Part shown: positions 1 to 5,291 of the stretch, piece after piece
Layout: the number at the start of each line of letters is the position of its first letter
Position numbering within the stretch: the stretch's first letter is position 1
Translations under genes and position numbers: made by a program
Notes under the pieces: generated by a model
Database searches by the model: none
Seen by the model: the letters and a program-made list of their open reading frames with translations, nothing else
What the model was told of the DNA's origin: nothing
NCBI GenBank assembly: GCA_937921525.1
Contig: CAKZUM010000668.1
Location: 1-6,464 of the forward strand
Direction: 5' to 3'
Source: an uncultured Saprospiraceae bacterium
GTDB taxonomy: Bacteria > Bacteroidota > Bacteroidia > Chitinophagales > Saprospiraceae
DNA: 6,464 nt

Positions 1-2
1 AC

Positions 3-110
3 AATTTTACAAATCAACAAGATATTGCCTTTGTCAGAAATGTAGATTTCTTAAGAAGAATAGAAACTTTTGGAATGACAGGGACAATAGGTTTGCAATA
101 CAAATTATAA
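3..110 (+). CDS. Outer-membrane beta-barrel protein, C-terminal fragment (possibly TonB-dependent/SusC-like receptor)
   Basis: The reading frame is open from the left edge and ends at the TAA at 108-110, giving the last 35 residues of a protein that starts outside the window. The tail ends in FGMTGTIGLQYKL, with alternating hydrophobic and polar residues, as in the last transmembrane strand of Bacteroidota outer-membrane barrels such as TonB-dependent receptors. Context supports an uptake receptor, because the downstream genes encode secreted glycan-active proteins. No SusD-like gene follows it, though one normally follows SusC directly, so a different barrel protein remains possible. Too little sequence is present to fix the family; the barrel type is inferred from the C-terminal pattern only. 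Confidence 0.5.
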   Translation, partial: NFTNQQDIAFVRNVDFLRRIETFGMTGTIGLQYKL

Positions 111-122
111 TTTCCAAGATAC

Positions 123-165
123 TAGACTTGTTCATAAATAACAAGTTGGTATATGAACTAGTCTA
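123..165 (+). terminator. Hairpin after the barrel gene, possible terminator
   Basis: The arms 123-136 (TAGACTTGTTCATA) and 152-165 (TATGAACTAGTCTA) pair over 14 positions with one mismatch, starting 12 nt after the stop codon. A competing shorter hairpin uses 126-132 (ACTTGTT) and 140-146 (AACAAGT), so the two structures exclude each other. No clear U-run follows, so rho-independent termination is only a reasonable guess from position. Confidence 0.4.
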
Positions 166-216
166 CTAATTCGGAAATCATTTTAATCACATAAAAAACG
201 GAAGACCCCCCATTTA

Positions 217-272
217 GGGACTAATGAAAAATAACTTCGCCATAACGGGTACTTTATTTATTGACTACTCCC
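217..272 (+). repeat. Imperfect inverted repeat (hairpin)
   Basis: The arms 217-234 and 254-272 pair at 15 of 18 positions, with one bulged base at 260; they begin GGGACTAATG and end GACTACTCCC. The loop is about 19 nt. The sequence is AT-rich and part of the pairing is A/T, so chance is a serious alternative. It lies between two other hairpins in the same leader. Confidence 0.3.
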
Positions 273-296
273 TTATAAGAAATATATAAAATCTAA

Positions 297-406
297 TAAG
301 TAGGTCGTGTTAATTAAACGAGTAAATTTAGGAACTAGATTTTTTCGGTTTCTTAAACGGAAAAAGATGTTTATAAATTACCAGTTTATTTGATTCGACC
401 TACTTA
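297..406 (+). repeat. Long 110-nt imperfect stem-loop upstream of the beta-helix gene
   Basis: The outer arms 297-307 (TAAGTAGGTCG) and 396-406 (CGACCTACTTA) are perfectly complementary over 11 bp. Pairing continues inward through 310-319 with 384-393, then 322-335 with 369-381 with small bulges, and closes in an inner hairpin 341-351 with 355-365 (10 of 11 paired, loop CTT). By hand I count about 42 Watson-Crick and 3 G-U pairs. The G-U pairs form on a + strand transcript and would be C-A mismatches on the opposite strand, which hints at RNA-level function. Candidates are a leader RNA regulating the gene at 473, a small RNA, or a degenerate miniature inverted-repeat element. No target-site duplication was established. 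Confidence 0.5.
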
Positions 407-472
407 GAACCATAAAAATCAAATTAAGGCTTTAATATTTCTAATTGTCAACTGTTTTTGAAAAAAAATTTT

Positions 473-3400
473 ATGAAAAAAATTTACTACTTATCAATCG
501 TGGCCCTCTGCTTTTTTTTAGTAAATAGCATTCAGGCCCAAAGAGTTATACTCATCGAGCCAAGTGCAGACCCAGCGATGCCGGCAGATATATTTCCTGT
601 CATCATGGGAGATACCTTAGCCGATGGTAGTCGTACAGACGAAAATACCATCTACCAATTAAGGAATGGACAGGTCTATATTACTACTGGTAGACTGGTT
701 AATAAACCGAATTGGACACTTCATATTGAAGCAGAAAATTTAACCGACACAGATACCAAGCCTGTGTTGACTAGAATTCCTAATGCATCGGGTAGTTACC
801 CTGACATTATGCGGGCGGAAGGAAACGTTACTTTGAAAAATATCTGGATTATCTCTGGTGACAAGGGACCAGGTGAACAGCACGATTGGGGTAAAATCCG
901 TATCATGGGGGACAATGCTAGAGTGATTGTTCAAGATTGTATCATCGAAAAAGACCGTGGTGGATTTATCCAAATTAGAGGAAACCAAACGAAGGTATAT
1001 GTGGATGGAAGTATTTTAAGAAATGGTGGAAATCGTAAAATCCTACAAGGAAATGGTAGAGGAATCGATGCTAGAAATACTACAATGGATACCTTGATTG
1101 TTACCAATTCTATCATCCATAACATTATTGATCGTGTGTTCCGTAGTCAAGGTGCTATTGAGCCACATACGTATATTGAGTTTGACCATAATACTATTTT
1201 TAATGTAGGTGGTCGTCATGGTTGTTTCCAATTTGGACAAGCACATACCGTTAAAGTAACCAATAATTATATTCAGAATCCTTTGATGTTAGGTACTTCG
1301 CCTATCTATGCAGATGAGCAAACACAACCAGATAATGATTCTCACAAGGTATTTACTATTGATACTTTGCATGCGGAAACCAACTTTACATTTGCAGCTA
1401 ATAATATTTTTTGGACGCAGGATGTCCTAGATGTTATTAATGGTATCGACTCTGTTTCTGTACCAGCGATATATTCTGATTTGATTTTACAATCACTAGG
1501 AAATGACGGTACTGGTACTTTCATACAAGACCCAACACCACTAAGTAGTGTGCCAATGAATATTACGCAGTATGTTATTGATTTGTATAACAATCCTGCC
1601 GCAGAAGATATGTTTGATTTTGTAGTAGAAGATGCGTCTTTGGCAGGTACGGCAGTTGATTTTGGGAACTTATTTGATTTCTCCACTTTTGATCCTTGTT
1701 ATCCTTCAAGTGCGGCATCTGCTACGGCTGATACTGGTGGCGGAGCGATTGGGGCAGTTTCTTTTTGTGATGGATTAGCAGCAGGACAAGGCACAAATAC
1801 CGTAGTCGATATTATTGTCAATAGTGAAAATCATAATACCTTAGAAGCTGCAGTAATTGCCGCAAAATTAGATGACGATTTAAGTGGTGCAGGTCCTTTT
1901 ACTGTTTTTGCACCAACTGATGATGCTTTTGCCGCTTTAGGAGAGGATTTAATTAATTCCTTGCTAGCAGACCCAGAGGGAGATTTAGCACAAATTCTTT
2001 TATACCATGTTGTTGGAGGTAGTATTTTATCAACTGATTTGAGTAATGGTATGACTGCCACTACCCTAAATGGTAAAGATATTACAGTAAGAATTGACAA
2101 TGGAAATGTGTTTATTAATGATGCACAAGTAACAGTAGCAGACATACAAGGTGACAACGGTGTTGTTCATGTTATTAACGCAGTTCTAATTCCACCAGCT
2201 GATGTAGTTCTAGACCCTGCTAGAATTGTTGAAATCCCTGCAAGCGGTGACCCAGCGGTACCAGCAGATATATTTCCTATCATTATGGGAGATACTACTG
2301 CTACAGGAGAAAGAATCAGTAATAATACAATTTACCGATTACAAAATGGCGTAGTATATATTACGACTGGAAGATTAGTTAACAAACCTGGATGGACACT
2401 ACACATTGAAGCAGTTGATCTAGAAAATACTGAACTAAAACCTGTATTAACTAGAATCCCTAATGCATCGGGAAATTTCCCTGACATTATGCGAGCGGAA
2501 GGAAACGTTACTTTAAAAAATATTTGGATTATCTCTGGAGACAAGGGGCCAGGTGAACAGCACGATTGGGGAAAGATCCGTATTATGGGTGACAATTCTA
2601 GAGTGATCGTTCAAGATTGTATTATCGAAAAAGATCGTGGTGGTTTTATCCAAATCAGAGGAAACCGAACAAAGGTATATGTCGATGGAAGTATCCTAAG
2701 AAATGGTGGAAATCGTAGAATTTTACAAGGAAATGGTAGAGGAATCGACGCTAGAAATACAACGATGGATACCTTGATTGTTACCAATTCTATTATTCAC
2801 AATATCATTGATCGTGTGTTCCGTAGTCAAGGTGCTATTGAGCCACATACGTATATTGAGTTTGATCAGAATACTATTTTTAATGTAGGTGGTCGTCATG
2901 GTTGTTTCCAATTTGGACAAGCACATACCGTTAAAATAACCAATAATTATATTCAAAATCCTTTGATGTTGGGTACTTCGCCAATCTATACAGACGAGCA
3001 AACACAACCGGATAATGATGCGCATAAAGTATTTACTATTGATACTTTGCACGCAGAAACTAACTTTACATTTGCAGCTAATAATATCTTCTGGACGCAA
3101 GATGTCATAGATGTTATTAATGGAATTGACTCTGTTTCTGTGCCAGCAATATATTCTGATTTGATTTTACAGTCTATCGGTAATGACGGTGCTGGTACTT
3201 TCATACAAGACCCAACACCACTAGGTAATGTGCCAATGAATATTACGCAATATGTTATTGATTTATATAACAATCCTGCCGCAGAAGATATGTTTGATTT
3301 TGTAGTAGAAGATGCGTCTTTGGCAGGTACGGCAGTTGACTTTGGTAACTTATTTGACTTTGCTGCTTTTGACCCCTGTTATGATCCGATGGCAGTATCC

Positions 3401-3748
3401 GCTACGGCAGCCACACATGGTGGAGCAATTGGTGCGGTTTCTTTCTGTTCCGAATTACTAACTAGTGTCTTTGAACCAGTATATTCAACAACTTTGAATT
3501 TAACTGCTCAACCTAACCCAATGACTTTTGGGGCTAATTTTGGATATAACTTAACGCAAACAGGGCAGGTCAAATTATCCATCCATAGTATCGTAGGACA
3601 GGAGATTGCTGTACTCGTTAATGGTGTTCAAGCACAAGGTAATCATACAGTAGATTTTAATATCTCTCAGAATTTATCTAAGGGCGTTTACATCGCAAGG
3701 TTACAAACGGAGGAAGGACAAATGTCCATCAAAGTAATGTTAAAATAA
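473..3748 (+). CDS. Secreted T9SS protein: beta-helix / FAS1 / beta-helix, duplicated domain
   Basis: I start the gene at ATG 473, giving 1091 residues. The in-frame TTG at 458 would only add five residues before a complete signal peptide (MKKIYYLSIVALCFFLVNS, cleavage near Q-A/Q at 21-23). Domains: beta-helix copy 1 at about 24-432, FAS1 at about 443-575, beta-helix copy 2 at about 584-992, and a type A T9SS sorting domain at about 1012-1091. The beta-helix copies show short strand-turn repeats with Asn and Ile/Val ladders, such as TLIVTNSIIHNI and VKVTNNYIQNP, typical of pectate-lyase-like right-handed helices. The protein should be exported by Sec, cross the outer membrane by T9SS, and be released or surface-attached. 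I see no recognisable PL6 catalytic or calcium-site pattern and cannot assign a known enzyme family. The following GH88 and GH2 genes suggest it meets a uronic-acid polysaccharide, as a lyase or a binding protein; that role is inferred. Confidence 0.9.
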   Translation: MKKIYYLSIVALCFFLVNSIQAQRVILIEPSADPAMPADIFPVIMGDTLADGSRTDENTIYQLRNGQVYITTGRLVNKPNWTLHIEAENLTDTDTKPVLTRIPNASGSYPDIMRAEGNVTLKNIWIISGDKGPGEQHDWGKIRIMGDNARVIVQDCIIEKDRGGFIQIRGNQTKVYVDGSILRNGGNRKILQGNGRGIDARNTTMDTLIVTNSIIHNIIDRVFRSQGAIEPHTYIEFDHNTIFNVGGRHGCFQFGQAHTVKVTNNYIQNPLMLGTSPIYADEQTQPDNDSHKVFTIDTLHAETNFTFAANNIFWTQDVLDVINGIDSVSVPAIYSDLILQSLGNDGTGTFIQDPTPLSSVPMNITQYVIDLYNNPAAEDMFDFVVEDASLAGTAVDFGNLFDFSTFDPCYPSSAASATADTGGGAIGAVSFCDGLAAGQGTNTVVDIIVNSENHNTLEAAVIAAKLDDDLSGAGPFTVFAPTDDAFAALGEDLINSLLADPEGDLAQILLYHVVGGSILSTDLSNGMTATTLNGKDITVRIDNGNVFINDAQVTVADIQGDNGVVHVINAVLIPPADVVLDPARIVEIPASGDPAVPADIFPIIMGDTTATGERISNNTIYRLQNGVVYITTGRLVNKPGWTLHIEAVDLENTELKPVLTRIPNASGNFPDIMRAEGNVTLKNIWIISGDKGPGEQHDWGKIRIMGDNSRVIVQDCIIEKDRGGFIQIRGNRTKVYVDGSILRNGGNRRILQGNGRGIDARNTTMDTLIVTNSIIHNIIDRVFRSQGAIEPHTYIEFDQNTIFNVGGRHGCFQFGQAHTVKITNNYIQNPLMLGTSPIYTDEQTQPDNDAHKVFTIDTLHAETNFTFAANNIFWTQDVIDVINGIDSVSVPAIYSDLILQSIGNDGAGTFIQDPTPLGNVPMNITQYVIDLYNNPAAEDMFDFVVEDASLAGTAVDFGNLFDFAAFDPCYDPMAVSATAATHGGAIGAVSFCSELLTSVFEPVYSTTLNLTAQPNPMTFGANFGYNLTQTGQVKLSIHSIVGQEIAVLVNGVQAQGNHTVDFNISQNLSKGVYIARLQTEEGQMSIKVMLK
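542..1768 (+). repeat. Internal duplication, copy 1 (beta-helix domain)
   Basis: This stretch encodes residues 24-432 of the secreted protein and aligns with 2222-3448 at a fixed offset of 1680 bp without any insertion or deletion. I count 46 differing residues out of 409. Of these, 26 are in the first 94 residues, and only 12 are in the 286-residue core from NVTLKN to NLFDF (residues 118-403). Conserved landmarks are EQHDWGKIRIMGDN, GNGRGIDARNTTMD, GGRHGCFQFGQAHT and a Cys pair (C409, C432) near the end. Confidence 0.95.
1799..2197 (+). other. FAS1 (fasciclin) domain within the secreted protein
   Basis: Residues 443-575 form a single FAS1 domain of usual length (about 130 residues). The H1 motif is GPFTVFAPTDDAFAAL (474-489), the central part has ILLYHVVGG, and the H2 motif is NGVVHVINAVLIPP (562-575). 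FAS1 domains are extracellular adhesion modules that in bacteria often occur in surface or matrix proteins. Here the domain lies exactly between the two beta-helix copies and is not itself duplicated, so it may act as a spacer or an attachment module. Confidence 0.92.
2222..3448 (+). repeat. Internal duplication, copy 2 (beta-helix domain)
   Basis: This stretch encodes residues 584-992 and is the partner of 542-1768. The longest identical DNA run I found is 74 nt (3266-3339, matching 1586-1659); runs of 66 nt (1190-1255) and 59 nt (1127-1185) also match exactly. Elsewhere differences are frequent and often synonymous. The Cys pair is kept (C969, C992). The copies diverge most at the first 94 residues and in the last 25 or so before the final GGAIGAVSFC. 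Confidence 0.95.
3506..3745 (+). other. T9SS type A C-terminal sorting domain
   Basis: The last 80 residues (1012-1091) begin AQPNPMTFGANFGYNL and continue with VKLSIHSIVGQEIAVLVNG, then KGVYIARLQTEEGQMSIKVMLK. The pattern of an early PNP, an L-x-I-x-x-x-x-G-Q/R-E strand, GVYI-A-R-L and a closing KVMLK strand is that of the Bacteroidota type A sorting domain. It directs transport across the outer membrane by the type IX system and is normally cleaved there. Confidence 0.93.
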
Positions 3749-3763
3749 TTTAAATAGACATCT

Positions 3764-3796
3764 ACGTTTACTAAACCTTAGAGGTTTAGTAAACGT
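3764..3796 (+). terminator. Perfect palindrome after the beta-helix gene, likely terminator
   Basis: The 15-bp arms 3764-3778 (ACGTTTACTAAACCT) and 3782-3796 (AGGTTTAGTAAACGT) are perfectly complementary, with a 3-nt loop, beginning 16 nt after the stop codon. CTA 3762-3764 can alternatively pair with TAG 3798-3800, extending the stem across a two-base bulge. There is no U-run on the 3' side, so it may terminate transcription or protect the 3' end of the upstream mRNA. Confidence 0.6.
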
Positions 3797-3804
3797 GTAG
3801 TCCA

Positions 3805-3835
3805 TACTAGAGGCATAGGTTGTTCTTCCCTAGTA
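3805..3835 (+). other. Short weak hairpin between two strong ones
   Basis: TACTAG at 3805-3810 pairs with CTAGTA at 3830-3835, and GG 3812-3813 can pair with CC 3828-3829 across a bulged A, giving 8 bp around a 14-nt loop. On its own it would not be notable. It is listed because it fills the gap between two perfect or near-perfect palindromes. Confidence 0.25.
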
Positions 3836-3843
3836 CCTAAAAA

Positions 3844-3884
3844 GAGATGCAGTAGGTTTAAAAAATTTAAACCTACTGTATCTC
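3844..3884 (+). terminator. 19-bp near-perfect stem-loop just before the GH88 gene
   Basis: The arms 3844-3862 and 3866-3884 pair over 19 positions with a single G-U (3849/3879) and a 3-nt AAA loop; the inner part is AGTAGGTTTAAA against TTTAAACCTACT. It is followed by CCTTTAAC, a poor U-tract, and ends only 28 nt before the GH88 start codon. A terminator here would leave no room for a promoter core downstream, so an attenuator, an RNA-processing or stabilising element, or a promoter overlapping the stem are all possible. Confidence 0.55.
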
Positions 3885-3912
3885 CTTTAACAAAAAGTAG
3901 TTTCTCTAAGAT

Positions 3913-5127
3913 ATGAAAAAAGCTATTCTCTTTTCTTTAATTATATGTACGATCTTTGCCTGTTCTTCTCAAAAAAACAGTCAATCTCAGGTAGCATTTT
4001 CTCCTGAAAAACAATTAAAAATCCTCACCGAAAAAGCATTAAGAGACATTGAATTGATTCCATTGGATTCTATGAATGTCCCTCGCTCTATCAATGCGGA
4101 TGGATCAATACATGGTGTAAAAACAAGAGATTGGACAAGTGGATTTCATGCAGGAAAACTCTGGGGGTTGTACAGATATAGTAAAGATGAAAGATTAAAA
4201 AAGGCTGCTATGGATTGGACTGCTTTTCAAAAGAAAGAACGCTTTGATGACCATACACATGACCTAGGCTTTAAGATTTATTGTAGCTTCGGAGAAGGCT
4301 ATCGCTTAATGAATAATGAGGACTACAAACAAGTCATTATTGATGCTTCTGAACAACTCATTCAAAGATACAGTGATAAAGTAGGTGCTATCCGTTCATG
4401 GGATCATAATCGTGATAAGTGGGACTATCCCGTTATTGTAGATAATATGATGAACCTAGAAATGCTTTTTCAAGCGGCAAAATTATCAGGTAATAAAAAA
4501 TTGTACGAAGTTGCCGATAACCACGCACAGAAAACTTTAAAAAATCATTTTCGAGCTGATAATAGTTCGTACCATGTCATTGATTATTATCCAGAAAATG
4601 GAACAATTAGAAAACGTAATACCCATCAAGGTTATAGCCATGAATCTGCTTGGTCAAGAGGTCAAGCTTGGGGATTGTATGGCTTTACCGTAACCTATCG
4701 AGAAACTAAAAATCCAGAATATTTAGAGCAGGCTAAAAAAATAGCCGACTTCTTTTTTACCCATCCCAATTTACCAACAGATAAAATTCCCTACTGGGAT
4801 TTTAATGCCCCCAATATTCCAAACGAAGAAAGAGACGCCTCCGCCGCTGCCATTGCTGCGAGTGCTTTGATTGAATTAAGTCAGCATGATACGGAGAATA
4901 GTAAAAAATATTTAGCTTGGGCAGACCAAGTATTATCCGCTCTAAGTACAACAGCTTACGAGGCCACTACCCCACCCTTTTTTGTTGCTCAATGCGTAGG
5001 CTCAAAACCACATGATTCAGAAATTAATGTTCCTATCAATTATGCCGATTATTATTATGTAGAGGCACTTTTACGACGGAACACTCTTTTAAAAAACGGG
5101 TCACTTTCTGAGGTAATTGCAGATTAA
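3913..5127 (+). CDS. GH88-family unsaturated glucuronyl hydrolase, lipoprotein
   Basis: This 404-residue protein is of usual length for glycoside hydrolase family 88, alpha6/alpha6-barrel enzymes that hydrate the double bond of the 4,5-unsaturated uronic acid left by polysaccharide lyases and so release it. Visible motifs are RDWTSGFHAGKLWGLYRYS (72-90), HDLGF (116-120), VIVDNMMNLEMLFQAA (174-189), THQGYSHESAWSRGQAWGLY (237-256) and DASAAAIAASALIELS (308-323). D117 and D177 match the two catalytic Asp of the Bacillus enzyme (D88 and D149) in motif and spacing. The N-terminus is a short lipoprotein signal with lipobox I-F-A-C (Cys17). The mature start CSSQKNS lacks the acidic surface-export signal, so a periplasm-facing anchor is likely. 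The GH105 family is related, but the motifs favour GH88. Confidence 0.93.
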   Translation: MKKAILFSLIICTIFACSSQKNSQSQVAFSPEKQLKILTEKALRDIELIPLDSMNVPRSINADGSIHGVKTRDWTSGFHAGKLWGLYRYSKDERLKKAAMDWTAFQKKERFDDHTHDLGFKIYCSFGEGYRLMNNEDYKQVIIDASEQLIQRYSDKVGAIRSWDHNRDKWDYPVIVDNMMNLEMLFQAAKLSGNKKLYEVADNHAQKTLKNHFRADNSSYHVIDYYPENGTIRKRNTHQGYSHESAWSRGQAWGLYGFTVTYRETKNPEYLEQAKKIADFFFTHPNLPTDKIPYWDFNAPNIPNEERDASAAAIAASALIELSQHDTENSKKYLAWADQVLSALSTTAYEATTPPFFVAQCVGSKPHDSEINVPINYADYYYVEALLRRNTLLKNGSLSEVIAD

Positions 5128-5159
5128 AATTTTAGATGATTTCATTTACTCTTCTAAAG

Positions 5160-5222
5160 TAGCTTAGACCTCTGGTCTGAGTAGTTCTACGCTATTGCTA
5201 CTCAGACCAGAGGTCTAAGCTA
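5160..5222 (+). terminator. Perfect 25-bp palindrome between GH88 and GH2 genes, likely terminator
   Basis: The arms 5160-5184 and 5198-5222 are perfectly complementary over 25 bp with a 13-nt loop, starting 33 nt after the GH88 stop; TTTT follows at 5224-5227. Each arm is itself an inverted repeat: AGACC-TCT-GGTCT at 5166-5178 and AGACC-AGA-GGTCT at 5204-5216. Position and strength fit a transcription terminator, though the stem is longer than usual and the U-run is short. Confidence 0.65.
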
Positions 5223-5291
5223 ATTTTCGAAAGAATTGTCAAAGAGCCAATTTTAGATTCATTTATTTAAAGTAAATTCAACTTAGTGTAG

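Larger units (their letters stand above)
111..472 (+). other. Gene-free leader with three successive hairpins
   Basis: No convincing coding frame is seen on either strand. The region is very AT-rich and contains three successive inverted repeats (123-165, 217-272, 297-406), annotated separately. The stretch 407-472 just before the ATG is A/T-rich and has no Shine-Dalgarno motif, as is usual in Bacteroidota. I found no confident match to the Bacteroidota sigma-ABfr promoter (TTTG, about 20 nt, TAnnTTTG). The best candidate, TTTG at 389-392 followed by TAAAAATC at 413-420, has a poor -7 element. Confidence 0.6.

Noticed and set aside
297..406. Long hairpin as an insertion sequence or CRISPR-like repeat
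   Set aside because: There is no transposase, no clear target-site duplication and no regularly spaced repeat; only the stem-loop itself is supported.
389..420. Possible Bacteroidota promoter: TTTG 389-392 and TAAAAATC 413-420
   Set aside because: Spacing is right, but the -7 element matches TAnnTTTG only at TA, and the -33 element falls inside the arm of the long hairpin.
458..472. In-frame TTG at 458 as the start of the beta-helix gene
   Set aside because: It adds only five residues ahead of ATG 473, which already begins a complete signal peptide with two lysines; ATG is the better start.
542..1768. Assignment of the beta-helix domain to PL6 (alginate lyase or chondroitinase B)
   Set aside because: The fold type fits, but I could not find the family's calcium-binding and Lys/Arg catalytic pattern, so naming it would be guesswork.
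740..3273. Several open frames on the minus strand opposite the beta-helix gene, some occurring at matching places in both copies
   Set aside because: They lie antisense within a clear coding gene and have no recognisable domains. Their recurrence follows from the duplicated sense sequence.
5235..5262. Possible promoter before the GH2 gene: ATTG 5235-5238 and TAGATTCA from 5254
   Set aside because: The spacing of 15 nt is too short for the usual 19 to 21, and both elements are imperfect.
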